Shown here: piece by piece, positions 51,474 through 59,719 of the stretch | How the letters are laid out: the number at the start of each line of letters is the position of its first letter | Numbering within the stretch: position 1 is the stretch's first letter | Assembly: GCF_051414115.1 (NCBI RefSeq) | Contig: NZ_JBLKNZ010000001.1 | Span: 434,001-498,000, forward strand | Direction of reading: 5' to 3' | Source of the DNA: Halovenus marina | Lineage (GTDB): Archaea; Halobacteriota; Halobacteria; Halobacteriales; Haloarculaceae | Length of the DNA stretch: 64,000 bases | Translations under genes and position numbers: made by a program | The notes under the pieces: generated by a model | Database searches by the model: none | The model's input: the letters and a program-made list of their open reading frames with translations, nothing else | Told to the model about the DNA's origin: nothing

Positions 51474-51582
51474 ACCTACACCACGGCGACGGCGGGCAAA
51501 AACGCGTCGGTCGAGATGCCGGACCAGTCCCTCGGCGCCGCCAACCGAAAGACCATTCATTCTGCTCCTGTTCTCGTATCGT

Positions 51583-52764
51583 GTGACGTCTCGCGCAACG
51601 CCGACACCCCCGTCAGACCGGATTCTCAGCCTCGACGCGCTCCGCGGCGTTGCCATCTTCGGCATTCTCGTCATCAACATCCAGTCGTTTTCGATGCCGA
51701 CGATCGCGCGGATCAACCCCTCCGAGTTCGGTGACTTCACCGGGATCAATTTCGCCGTCTGGCTGCTGAGTCACGTCTTCGTCGAGCGAAAGCTGATCAC
51801 CATCTTCGCGCTGCTGTTCGGGGCCGGCGTGTTGCTGTTCACCAACCGCAAGGAAGCACAGGGGTACGAGGCGGTCAAACTCCACTACCGGCGGACGTTC
51901 TGGCTGCTCGTCATCGGTGGGATCCATGCGTATCTCCTCTGGCAGGGGGACATTCTGGTCGTCTACGGTCTCTGTGCGCTGTGGGTCGTTCTGGCGCGTG
52001 ACTGGCCCGCCAGAAAACTCGCCATTATCGGGACTGGACTGTTGCTCATTCCCTTCCTCCTTCGTCTCCAGTACGCACTCACGCTCGATATGCACGCGTC
52101 GGTCGACTTCTGGACTGCCTCGCCGGACGCAATTCAGGCGGAAATCGAGGCGTATCGCGGCGGCTGGCTGTCGACGATGGACGAGCGCGTGCCCGCAGCC
52201 ATCGACCAGCACACCACACAGTTTCTGACTGTGATCGGGTGGCGATACACCGGGATCATGCTATGGGGGATGGCGCTTTTCAAGTGGGGCGTGCTCTCGG
52301 GTGAACGCACGAGAGCGGAGTACCGCAAGCTGGCGGTCGGCGGCGCGGTCGGCGGCCTCGCGCTGACTGGTTCGGGCGTGCTCTTTCTGTACTACTACGA
52401 CTGGAGCGGCGGTGCTGGCGTCGCCTGGCCGCTCTTCAACTACTGGGGCAGTCTCTTGCTTGCGCTGTCGTACACCGCGCTGGTCGTGCTCGTCTGTCAG
52501 CACTGGCCCGAGAACGCGCTCGTCCGGGTGTCCTCGGCAGTCGGACGGACCGCACTGAGCAACTACCTGTTTCAGACAGTGGTTGCTATCTCGATTTTCT
52601 ACGGGTTCGGCTTCGGCCTGTTCGGTCGCGTCTCTCGGGTCGAACAGGTCGGGTTCGTCCTCGGCATCTGGGTCCTGCAGACGGTGCTGACGATACTCTG
52701 GCTGCGAACTCATCGGTACGGCCCGATGGAGTGGGTCTGGCGAAAACTCACGTACGGCCTGTGA
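51583..52764 (+). CDS. DUF418 membrane protein
   Basis: A 393-residue polytopic protein. It opens RILSLDALRGVAIFGILVINI (the DUF418/acyltransferase-like heading), has a conserved first-half loop SHVFVERKLITIFALLFGAG, and ends with the DUF418 C-terminal block VGRTALSNYLFQTVVAISIFYG and RYGPMEWVWRKLTYG. About ten membrane helices are predicted. The family is related to membrane acyltransferases (OPG/HGSNAT type) but has no assigned substrate. It starts at GTG 51583. Confidence 0.88.
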   Translation: MTSRATPTPPSDRILSLDALRGVAIFGILVINIQSFSMPTIARINPSEFGDFTGINFAVWLLSHVFVERKLITIFALLFGAGVLLFTNRKEAQGYEAVKLHYRRTFWLLVIGGIHAYLLWQGDILVVYGLCALWVVLARDWPARKLAIIGTGLLLIPFLLRLQYALTLDMHASVDFWTASPDAIQAEIEAYRGGWLSTMDERVPAAIDQHTTQFLTVIGWRYTGIMLWGMALFKWGVLSGERTRAEYRKLAVGGAVGGLALTGSGVLFLYYYDWSGGAGVAWPLFNYWGSLLLALSYTALVVLVCQHWPENALVRVSSAVGRTALSNYLFQTVVAISIFYGFGFGLFGRVSRVEQVGFVLGIWVLQTVLTILWLRTHRYGPMEWVWRKLTYGL

Positions 52765-52780
52765 ACGAGAGCGTTCGTCG

Positions 52781-53074
52781 CTACTGGAGGGTCACGTACG
52801 TCAGGAAGGCGATTGCGAGCAGTTCGAGCAGTCGCATCCCGACGACGATTTCGCCGACCAGCGGGTCAGAGGAGTACAGCATCGACATGCTCCGGAAGAA
52901 GAAAAACACGGCAATCAGATTTTCGAGCAGCAGGACGGCGCTGAATCCAACGAGACCGAGCACCATCGTCGAGCGGAATTTCCGGTAGTTCCGGAGCCAC
53001 ACCGTGAGCAACACGACGAGCAGAGCGCTGTTGACCGTCGCGAGAGCCATCCCGGCCGCTCTGAGCCCTTCCAT
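52781..53074 (-). CDS. three-helix membrane protein paired with a winged-helix regulator
   Basis: A 97-residue protein with three predicted membrane helices (about 8-25, 35-58, 74-96) and short basic loops (RNYRKFRS). I do not recognise a family, although such proteins recur in Halobacteria directly behind small ArsR-like regulators. The regulator gene ends 8 bp upstream, so they form a two-gene operon and the membrane protein may modulate it. Confidence 0.6.
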   Translation of the reverse strand: MEGLRAAGMALATVNSALLVVLLTVWLRNYRKFRSTMVLGLVGFSAVLLLENLIAVFFFFRSMSMLYSSDPLVGEIVVGMRLLELLAIAFLTYVTLQ

Positions 53075-53082
53075 CGCCACCG

Positions 53083-53358
53083 TCAGTCCACCTCCTCGAC
53101 TATCTGGTCGAACGTCTCCAGGTGATTCTCGAACTGGTCGGTCAGGAAGTACAGTTTCCCGTAGTCGTGGTCGCTCGGTTCGACGACGTCGTGTTCCACT
53201 AACATGTCCAGATGGTGGGTGATCGTGTTGTAGTCGACTGCCAGTTCCTCGGCGAGTTCGTTCGCATTCCGTGGCTGCTGCCGAAGTTGCCGGACAATCT
53301 TGACCCTGTTTGTACCGCCGCGACTGCCAGCAAACAGGTACCACAGGGCCTTCTCCAT
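53083..53358 (-). CDS. ArsR-type winged-helix regulator
   Basis: A 91-residue protein: NRVKIVRQLRQQPRNANELAEELAVDYNTITHHLDMLVEHDVVEPSDHDYGKLYFLT is a complete winged-helix domain (recognition helix at NTITHHLDML), followed by a short acidic helix. The residues that bind metals in ArsR/SmtB are absent. First gene of a small operon with a membrane protein. Confidence 0.85.
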   Translation of the reverse strand: MEKALWYLFAGSRGGTNRVKIVRQLRQQPRNANELAEELAVDYNTITHHLDMLVEHDVVEPSDHDYGKLYFLTDQFENHLETFDQIVEEVD

Positions 53359-53452
53359 TCGCTGTCAGATAGTGTAATCGGTGTGACCAAAGGCGTTTCG
53401 CACCCCGGGTGGATTCCGAAGTTCACCGGCGACTGCCAGAGCGCCGGGTCAG

Positions 53453-54937
53453 TCATTCCGTCACCGTCTTGTGTACCCACCCAGTCGCGCCGCTGGGTGC
53501 GGGACCCGACTGTTCCTCAGTCTGAACCGTCCCCTCACCGTCGACTGCCCGGACGACAACCTCGTGGATGTCGTCGGGTTCGAACTCGTATCGGTACTGT
53601 CGCCAGACGTCCTCGTCGGGTAATGGTTCCGACAGTTCAGCCTCCGCCCAGGTCTCTCCGGCGTCAGTCGAGACTTCGACGCGGTCGATTCCGCGCGTTC
53701 CGGCGTAGGCGTGTCCGGCCAGTTCGACCCGCCCGTCGTCGAGCCTGGTGACTCCCTCGTCCCAGAGTTTGGCGACGGTGTTGACGGGGCCGGTGCCCTC
53801 CCAGCCGCGCTCCTCCCAGTAGCCGTCCTCGGCCTCTTCGAGCAGTTCGATCTCCTGAATCCACTTGACGTTGGTCTCGCCCCAGTGGCCGGGCACGAGC
53901 ACGCGGACGGGGTGGCCGTTCTTCCGGGGGAGTGGCTGTCCGTTCATCCCCCACGCGAGAAAGCCGTCTTCGAGCGCCTCGACGGGGAACTGGACGTAGT
54001 AGCCGTCCTCGCCGTAGATCATCACACAGCCACACGCGCCCTCGGGATCCACCTCGTCGAGCAGGGAACGGATCGGCGTCCCCGTCCAGACCGCAGTGTC
54101 GAGTTTCTTCCCGTTGAGGTTTTCGCCGACACAGCGCAAGGTGATGAGACGATGCTCGACGGGCATCTGCGTCAGCTCGTCGTAGGTGAGTTCCGCGTCC
54201 GTTCCAACTTCGCCCGTGACCGAGAGTGTCCACTCTTCGGATTCGACTGTGGGGTCGAAACCAGAGATGCTCGTCCGGAAAAACTCGTCGATGGTACTCA
54301 CGAGCCCCGGAAGTTCGGTACTGGCGAGGTCGAGTTCCCGTTCGCGGGCCTCCTGAAAGCGCTGGTCGATGTCTGCCTTACTCGCACCCGGCACCGCATC
54401 ACCCGTGTCGAGCGACGGGCCAGCGAAGGTGTTCCCCGTCACGAAGCCGAGTCCGACGAAGCCGAGCGCGCCAGCGCTCGCAGCGACCACGCGTCGACGT
54501 CGGTGGTCCGGCGCTGCGGGTGCGGGTGCGGCTCCGATGGCGGTAAACGCGAGTACCGGCACCGCAGCACCGAGCGCCAGTAGCGGCGCGCCCGTGAGCA
54601 GCGCCACCAGCCCCCAACTCACGAGGCCAGCGAGGACGCTGCCGAGAATTCGCCTGTCCAGTCGTCTGGCGACGGTCATACCTCCGATCGCGATCACCCC
54701 CAGCAGCGTGACGGCGATGAGGACAGACAGCGCGCGATGGAAGTGATGGCTCTCTTCGCCGACGTTCGCGATCATCCACTGGGAGATGGCGCCCGGCGTC
54801 GAGTTGATGACGAAGTCGTCGATGGGTTGCATGAGAAACGACCGCGAGTAGCCAGCCGTCGCGTAGGAGCCGACGAACCCCGTGATGCCTGCGAGGGCTG
54901 CGAAGAGTGCATCTGTTCGTGTGGGGCGTTCGATCAT
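53453..54937 (-). CDS. membrane-anchored sulfite oxidase-type molybdopterin oxidoreductase
   Basis: A 494-residue protein. The N-terminal 190 residues hold five membrane helices; the rest is the sulfite-oxidase fold. The molybdenum-ligand Cys is in LITLRCVGENLNG; other segments are MPVEHR, VMIYGEDGYYVQFP, LPRKNGHPVRVLVPGHWGETNVKW and a C-terminal dimerisation Ig-like domain (GRVELAGHAYAGTRGIDRVEVS). The active site would face outside. The substrate could be sulfite or an S/N-oxide. A strong Shine-Dalgarno GGAGGTG precedes the ATG by 7 bases, and a 17-codon frame overlaps the start. Confidence 0.88.
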   Translation of the reverse strand: MIERPTRTDALFAALAGITGFVGSYATAGYSRSFLMQPIDDFVINSTPGAISQWMIANVGEESHHFHRALSVLIAVTLLGVIAIGGMTVARRLDRRILGSVLAGLVSWGLVALLTGAPLLALGAAVPVLAFTAIGAAPAPAAPDHRRRRVVAASAGALGFVGLGFVTGNTFAGPSLDTGDAVPGASKADIDQRFQEARERELDLASTELPGLVSTIDEFFRTSISGFDPTVESEEWTLSVTGEVGTDAELTYDELTQMPVEHRLITLRCVGENLNGKKLDTAVWTGTPIRSLLDEVDPEGACGCVMIYGEDGYYVQFPVEALEDGFLAWGMNGQPLPRKNGHPVRVLVPGHWGETNVKWIQEIELLEEAEDGYWEERGWEGTGPVNTVAKLWDEGVTRLDDGRVELAGHAYAGTRGIDRVEVSTDAGETWAEAELSEPLPDEDVWRQYRYEFEPDDIHEVVVRAVDGEGTVQTEEQSGPAPSGATGWVHKTVTE

Positions 54938-54987
54938 GTGATAACACCTCCCTGCTGGGTCGCCGTCGTGTGCTGAGGTTCGGTCAT
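54934..54987 (-). other. 17-residue upstream frame coupled to the molybdopterin oxidoreductase
   Basis: ATG at 54987 opens MTEPQHTTATQQGGVIT and stops at TGA overlapping the oxidoreductase ATG by 4 bp. The minus-strand TATA-like ATTTATGC (plus-strand GCATAAAT at 55019-55026) lies about 35 bp before this ATG. The SD of the main gene lies inside the frame. Confidence 0.4.
54945..54951 (-). promoter_or_regulatory. Shine-Dalgarno GGAGGTG before the molybdopterin oxidoreductase
   Basis: A full anti-16S complement with 7-base spacing to the ATG at 54937. This is unusual in a genome where most starts appear leaderless, and it supports internal or coupled initiation at this gene. Confidence 0.6.
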
Positions 54988-55093
54988 GGCTCGTTTCCCT
55001 GTATTGGGGCTGCAACCGCATAAATCACCGGCGCAGTGTTTGGGTGAACCAGTTGCTGTTCCATCCGTGCCGAGAGCTTTGGCAGTCATCTGT

Positions 55094-56212
55094 TCACTCC
55101 ACCGACACGACCGGACAGTTGACCGTCGCTTGGTTTTCCGCGAGGATGGTCGCGTCCGTCGCGGAACTGAGATCGGAGACCGCATCGAAGTCGGCGTTGT
55201 CGTAGATGTTGACCGACCACAGTGGCGAGTAGCCGCCGCTTCCCGGCAGCGTCGCGACGACGTTGTGGGTCTGGCTACTCATCTCCTCGGTCATGAAGCC
55301 GGATGGCGGGCCGCCACCGTCCTCGCCGGGGTTCGTATTGAAGCTGACGTAGATCGGTGACAGCGGGACACTGCCGTTCATACTCTCGATGGTGTCCTCC
55401 TCGAACAGGAAGTAGCTCACGACAGACCCGTCGTACCATCCCTCGACGACCGGTGCCCCATCGTGGTCGTCACCGTAGTGTTTCGCGGCCGTCGAGCCCT
55501 CGGGCACGACGGGACAGTTCTTGATGACGTTGGTCTGTTCGATATCGTAATCCGCCGCAGAGATGTCGGCGACACTCGTGGCCGTGTTTGCCTCGTACTC
55601 GTCGGGGACGACCACTCTGTTGACGCGCCAGAAGTCGTTGTACCCCGGATCCCCGGGGATCACGTCGATGACGTTCAACTGGCCTTCGACCGGGTCGCCG
55701 TTCTCGTCGACGAAGGTGTAGATCGGTGCGGGTTCGGTCGGTTGCACGTCGAAGTTGTAGTACTCGACTGTCTCGCCGTCTGGGCCGAGTCCGCGCGTGA
55801 GGAAGGGTTGCTCGTCGAAGTTGATTGCTTCGTCCGGCCCTGGAAGGTCGTTTCCGTCGCCCCGAACCAGCAGCGTTCCGGCCTCCTCGCTGAACCGGTC
55901 GACCGACGCCTGCGGTGCCGCCGCGGGATCTGTGGGACTCATCCCGTCGTCGCCATCGTCCATTCCATCGTCATCATTCATTCCATCATCGCCATCGTCC
56001 ATTCCATCGTCACCGTTCATTCCGTCATCGCCATCGTCCATTCCATCGTCATCATTCATTCCATCATCGCCATCGTCCATCCCATCGCCGTCATCACTCA
56101 TCCCGTCGTTCCCGCTCTCGTCATCGTCGTCACTACCGAGACACCCTGCCAGTGCGATAGCCGTGGATCCGCCTGCGAGTTGCAAGATCCGTCGTCGTGT
56201 GTGTTCTGTCAT
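55094..56212 (-). CDS. Tat lipoprotein with Met-Asp-Asp-Gly tandem repeats
   Basis: A 372-residue exported lipoprotein: Tat signal TRRRILQLAGGSTAIALAGC (lipid on Cys24), an acidic stalk with 13-residue repeats MDDGDDGMN(D/G)DDG at residues 45-92, then a 280-residue globular domain. That domain carries two copies of NCPVV (KNCPVVPEGS in the middle and VNCPVVSVE at the very end), hinting at a disulfide between them. I recognise it as a haloarchaeal exported protein without known function. Confidence 0.7.
   Translation of the reverse strand: MTEHTRRRILQLAGGSTAIALAGCLGSDDDDESGNDGMSDDGDGMDDGDDGMNDDDGMDDGDDGMNGDDGMDDGDDGMNDDDGMDDGDDGMSPTDPAAAPQASVDRFSEEAGTLLVRGDGNDLPGPDEAINFDEQPFLTRGLGPDGETVEYYNFDVQPTEPAPIYTFVDENGDPVEGQLNVIDVIPGDPGYNDFWRVNRVVVPDEYEANTATSVADISAADYDIEQTNVIKNCPVVPEGSTAAKHYGDDHDGAPVVEGWYDGSVVSYFLFEEDTIESMNGSVPLSPIYVSFNTNPGEDGGGPPSGFMTEEMSSQTHNVVATLPGSGGYSPLWSVNIYDNADFDAVSDLSSATDATILAENQATVNCPVVSVE
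55937..56080. repeat. 39-bp coding minisatellite in the Tat lipoprotein gene
   Basis: About 3.7 copies of a 39-bp unit encode MDDGDDGMN(D/G)DDG. Inter-copy identity is high (single-base differences such as ATCATC/ATCACC), which suggests recent expansion by slippage and likely length variation between strains. Confidence 0.8.
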
Positions 56213-56414
56213 TCCAAGCAGACAGTTTCGCGATAGTCACAAGTAGATTTTTCAACATTAGGACAAACTACGGTCGGATTCCGTTCAAAATCCGTTCAAA
56301 ATCTCTCTCGGTTCTGCCTGCAGTCGTGCCTTGAGACGACGCTCTCGATGATCGGCCACCTGATATACTGAAATTGATACGATTGGGTGAAACGGCTGGT
56401 TCGGAGCCGCGAAT

Positions 56415-56600
56415 CTAGATGTAGTCGAGCCACCACAGCAGAATGAGCGCGATGATGATGAGTCCAAAGGTCGACGTGAGCAAGTCGAACACCGAGTCGA
56501 GCACGTCGAACAGCGCGTCGATGATCTGCACACCGATCCAGACGATAACCAGCACCAGAATGATCTGCAGCAGTGTCTCGACTTCGAGTTTCCCTCGCAT
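56415..56600 (-). CDS. small membrane protein (DUF7554-like)
   Basis: A 61-residue protein: a short amphipathic head MRGKLEVETLLQ, one or two hydrophobic helices (IILVLVIVWIGVQII and a second ending LIIIALILLWWLDYI) with FDVLDSVFDLL between. It resembles a small haloarchaeal family of unknown role. The ATG at 56600 is preferred over 56612. The 202-bp gap before the Tat lipoprotein gene holds no recognisable signal. Confidence 0.6.
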   Translation of the reverse strand: MRGKLEVETLLQIILVLVIVWIGVQIIDALFDVLDSVFDLLTSTFGLIIIALILLWWLDYI

Positions 56601-56689
56601 ACTGTAGAACACTCCTGCCTGACAGAAATCCTTTCTGGCTACCGCTCACCGATACCGTGAGAAACACACGCAAGCGGGCGCTTTCGGAA

Positions 56690-56698
56690 GATATTAGT
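56690..56698 (+). promoter_or_regulatory. TATA-like box before the argG leader frame
   Basis: GATATTAGT is centred about 31 bp before the ATG at 56725 and about 210 bp before argG. No comparable box lies 25-32 bp before the argG ATG, so argG is probably transcribed from here with a leader of about 185 bases. The 306-bp gap 56601-56906 holds this promoter, the leader frame and the hairpins described below. Confidence 0.45.
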
Positions 56699-56724
56699 AC
56701 GGCGCTGGCACAACTCACAGGCAC

Positions 56725-56814
56725 ATGATGAGAACCCACTCGGTCGGCACGCGCAGGCGCTCGACCCGTGGGTTCCGCCAGCGACTCGTTTTCCGGCGGC
56801 GACCGGGCCGTTAG
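56725..56814 (+). other. Arg-rich 29-codon leader frame upstream of argG
   Basis: ATG ATG AGA ... CGT TAG encodes 29 residues, of which 11 are Arg (including the rare codons AGA, AGG and CGA). It starts a few bases after the predicted transcription start. A perfect hairpin, CGGGCC-GTTA-GGCCCG (56804-56819), covers the stop codon. A second possible hairpin, CCGCC ... GGCGG (56859-56878), precedes argG; its left arm could instead pair with GGCGG inside the leader frame (56795-56799). This is the layout of an amino-acid attenuator or arrest peptide. Arg-rich chance frames are common in GC-rich DNA, so this is a candidate only. Confidence 0.4.
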
Positions 56815-56906
56815 GCCCGATACACATCTCACCACCGTTTCGTACCGATTTTCGATTCCCGCCACAGTCGGAGGGCGGATACCACATCCGACACTCAAAA
56901 CAAGAC

Positions 56907-58115
56907 ATGTCAGATACAGACCGCGTCGCGCTCGCCTTCTCGGGTGGGCTCGACACGACCGTTTGCGTTCCGCTGCTCGAAGAGGAGTACGGCTACGACG
57001 AAGTGATCGGCGTCACCGTCGACGTCGGACAGCCCGAAAAGGAGTTTGCAGAGGCCGAAGAGACTGCGGAGGCGCTCGGCGTCGAGAACTACGTCGTCGA
57101 CGCGCGCGAGGAGTTCGCGCAACTGTGCCTTCGCTCGGTCAAGGCAAACGCCACCTATCAGGGGTATCCCCTCGGGACCGCGCTCGCCCGTCCCGTTATT
57201 GCCGAGGCAATCCTCGACGTGGCGCTCGAACAGGACTGCACGGCACTCGCACACGGCTGTACCGGGAAGGGTAACGACCAGTTGCGCTTCGAGGCGGTGT
57301 GGCGGAACTCGCCGCTCGACGTGATCGCACCGGTTCGCGAACTCGGCCTCACCCGCGAGTGGGAAAAGGAGTACGCGCTCGAACGTGACCTGCCCGTCGA
57401 GGGCGGTTCCGAGGGCCGATACAGCGTCGACACCAACCTCTGGAGTCGCTCGATCGAAGGCTCGGAACTCGAAGACCCGGCGACGATTCCTGAGGACGAC
57501 ATCTACGACTGGACGACGAATCCGAGCGGCAAGGAGGCGGAACTCGTCGAGATAACCTTCGAGGCGGGCGAACCCGTCGCGCTCGACGGCGAGGACATCG
57601 GTCCGGTTGCACTCATCGAGACACTCAACGAGCAGGCTGGCGCACACGGCGTCGGCCGCACCGACATGATGGAAGACCGGATGCTCGGCCTCAAGGTCAG
57701 GGAGAACTACGAACACCCGGCCGCGACCGTTCTGCTGACCGCTCACGAGGCCCTCGAAGGCCTCGTCCTGACCCAGGAGGAACGCCAGTTCAAGCAGCAG
57801 ATCGACCAGCAGTGGTCGCTGAAGGGGTATCAGGGTCTCATCGACTCGCCCTTCGTCGACGCACTGGAGGGCTTCATCGAGAGCACGCAGTCCCGCGTCA
57901 CCGGCACGGTGACGGTGAAACTCGAAGGCGGACACTGCCGTCCGGTCGCCCGCGAGAGCGACTATGCCGTCTACAGCGAATCCGCCGCCTCGTTCGACGA
58001 GGAGGACGTCATCGGCGGCATCACGCAGGAGGACGCCACTGGTGTCGCCAAGTATCACGGCTTCCAGTCACGTCTGGCGAATCGCGCCATCGAGAACGCA
58101 CGCAAGAACGAGTAA
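56907..58115 (+). CDS. argG: argininosuccinate synthase
   Basis: A 402-residue enzyme with the PP-loop ATP motif ALAFSGGLDTTV at the N terminus, YQGYPLGTALARPVIA, HGCTGKGNDQLRFE and the later LWSRSIEGSELEDP. It condenses citrulline and aspartate to argininosuccinate in the cytoplasm. It heads the arginine locus; argH starts one base after its stop. Length is normal. Upstream sequence suggests leader control. Confidence 0.97.
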   Translation: MSDTDRVALAFSGGLDTTVCVPLLEEEYGYDEVIGVTVDVGQPEKEFAEAEETAEALGVENYVVDAREEFAQLCLRSVKANATYQGYPLGTALARPVIAEAILDVALEQDCTALAHGCTGKGNDQLRFEAVWRNSPLDVIAPVRELGLTREWEKEYALERDLPVEGGSEGRYSVDTNLWSRSIEGSELEDPATIPEDDIYDWTTNPSGKEAELVEITFEAGEPVALDGEDIGPVALIETLNEQAGAHGVGRTDMMEDRMLGLKVRENYEHPAATVLLTAHEALEGLVLTQEERQFKQQIDQQWSLKGYQGLIDSPFVDALEGFIESTQSRVTGTVTVKLEGGHCRPVARESDYAVYSESAASFDEEDVIGGITQEDATGVAKYHGFQSRLANRAIENARKNE

Positions 58116-58116
58116 G

Positions 58117-59580
58117 ATGACCGACGAAGACGATGCAGAAGAGACCGTCGTCCGCCGCGACCGCTTCAGTGGCGGCCCAGCCCGCGAGTTTCTCTCCTCG
58201 CTCGGAGCCGACGAGCGGATCTTCGCAGCGGATCTGGCGGTCGACCGCGCACACGTCGTGATGCTCGCCGAACAGGACATCGTCGACGACGACACTGCAA
58301 GCGAGATTCTCGGCGCGCTCGCAGACATCGAGAACGCGGGCCACGACGAACTCCCCGACGGCGAGGACGTTCACGAGGCCATCGAGACGGCGGTCATCGA
58401 CAGGGTCGGCCCCGACGGCGGCCGGATGCACACGGCCCGGTCGCGCAACGACGAGGTCGCCGCCTGCCTCCGGTATCGGTTGCGTTCGGACATCCTCGAT
58501 GCGCTCGAAACGGTGCTTTCGGGGCGTGACGCGCTGCTCGACGCCGCGAGCGAGCACACCGAGACGGTGATGCCCGGCTACACGCATCTCCAGCCAGCAC
58601 AGCCGACCACCGTCGCCCACTGGCTGTGTTCCTACGAACAGGCGCTCGCCCGCGACACGGAACGTCTCCTTGACGCCTACGAGCGCGTCAACCGGTCGCC
58701 GCTCGGCGCGGCGGCATTCGCGGGGACGCCGTTCGACATCGACCGCGAGCGCACGGCGGAACTGCTCGGCTTCGACGGCCTCGTCGAGAACGCGACCGAC
58801 GCCGTCTCGGCGCGTGACTGTCTCGTCGAGACGACAGCGGCCGCCACGGGACTCGGCCTGACGCTCTCGGGCCTCGCCGAGGATCTGGTCGTGTTCGCGA
58901 GCAAGGGCCACGTCGAACTCGCCGACGAGTACGCGTCCACGTCGTCGATCATGCCCCAGAAGAAGAATCCCGATACGCTGGAACTGGTGCGCGGCCGCAC
59001 CGGCGACGCGACGGCCGGGCTGAACGGGCTGGTGACGACGCTCAAGGGCCTGCCGCGCGCGTACAACCGCGACCTGCAGCGTGCGAGCGGGCACGCCTTC
59101 GACGCTATCGACTCGGTCGTCGAGTCGACGGACGTCGCAATCGGCGCGGTGACGACCGCCGAGTGGCCGGAGGCAGCACTCGCCGACGCCGCTGGCGACG
59201 GGTTTGCCACTGCGACGGGTGTGGCGGACTCGCTCGCTCGCTCCGGAGTCCCCTTCCGGACGGCACACGAAGTCGTCGCTCACGCGGGCGAGCGCTCGGC
59301 GGATCCCGCTATCGAGGACATCGAGGCGGCAGTCGAGGAACTACTCGACGACGATCAGGCGAACGCGCTCGACTGGGACGCAATCGAGCAGGCGCTCGAC
59401 CCGACGGCCAGCGTCGAGATGCGCGACTCGCGCGGTGGACCCGCCCCGGAGACGGTCAGCACGCACATCGCTCGCGCCCGTACCCGTCTCGACACCGACA
59501 GCGAGGCGGCGACCGACCGCCGCGAGGACGTCGAACTGGCGAGTGCGCATCTGGACAGGGAGGTCGACCACTATGTCTAG
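58117..59580 (+). CDS. argH: argininosuccinate lyase
   Basis: A 487-residue member of the fumarase/aspartase superfamily: HTARSRNDEVAACLRYRLR, MPGYTHLQPAQPTTVAHW, and the signature SSIMPQKKNPDTLELVRG with catalytic Ser. It splits argininosuccinate to arginine and fumarate. Directly follows argG. Its last codons overlap the ATG of a 48-codon Arg-rich frame. Confidence 0.97.
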   Translation: MTDEDDAEETVVRRDRFSGGPAREFLSSLGADERIFAADLAVDRAHVVMLAEQDIVDDDTASEILGALADIENAGHDELPDGEDVHEAIETAVIDRVGPDGGRMHTARSRNDEVAACLRYRLRSDILDALETVLSGRDALLDAASEHTETVMPGYTHLQPAQPTTVAHWLCSYEQALARDTERLLDAYERVNRSPLGAAAFAGTPFDIDRERTAELLGFDGLVENATDAVSARDCLVETTAAATGLGLTLSGLAEDLVVFASKGHVELADEYASTSSIMPQKKNPDTLELVRGRTGDATAGLNGLVTTLKGLPRAYNRDLQRASGHAFDAIDSVVESTDVAIGAVTTAEWPEAALADAAGDGFATATGVADSLARSGVPFRTAHEVVAHAGERSADPAIEDIEAAVEELLDDDQANALDWDAIEQALDPTASVEMRDSRGGPAPETVSTHIARARTRLDTDSEAATDRREDVELASAHLDREVDHYV

Positions 59581-59719
59581 GACACACCGCCACGCACGCC
59601 CTTCTCAGCCGTCGATAGCCCCGCTCCGGCGGCAGCCGCCGACCGCTCCGTTTCGGCGGCGGCCGGTGACCGACCCGCTCCGGCGATCCCCGCCAGGGGA
59701 CATAATACCAAAATTCTGA
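59573..59719 (+). CDS. orf48: Arg/Pro-rich frame with three 9-residue repeats
   Basis: A 48-codon frame that starts inside the argH end (ATG 59573; argH stop 59578-59580) and ends at TGA 59719. Residues 15-41 are three tandem 9-residue units of the form (I/T)(A/D)P(L/F)RR(x)P(P/V), with ten Arg in total. The repeat period is 27 bp and keeps the reading frame, with substitutions preserving the amino-acid pattern, which hints at selection on the peptide. Unlike every other protein here it is strongly basic. It could be a coupled regulatory peptide or a fortuitous frame over a DNA repeat. Confidence 0.3.
   Translation: MSRTHRHARPSQPSIAPLRRQPPTAPFRRRPVTDPLRRSPPGDIIPKF
59615..59695 (+). repeat. 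three 27-bp tandem repeats after argH
   Basis: Three imperfect 27-bp units share CCCGCTCCGGCG-like cores (the middle unit is CTCCGTTTCGGCG). The first unit contains the near-perfect hairpin CGGCGGCAGCCGCCG at 59627-59641. They underlie the peptide repeats of orf48. Confidence 0.5.

Noticed and set aside
51473..51749. N-terminal extension of the LigT-like gene to 51749.
   Set aside because: It would overlap the divergent DUF418 start, and the extension is Arg-rich and unlike the family.
55937..56080. Regular repeats suggesting CRISPR or an origin.
   Set aside because: They are in frame within a lipoprotein gene and encode a regular acidic stalk.
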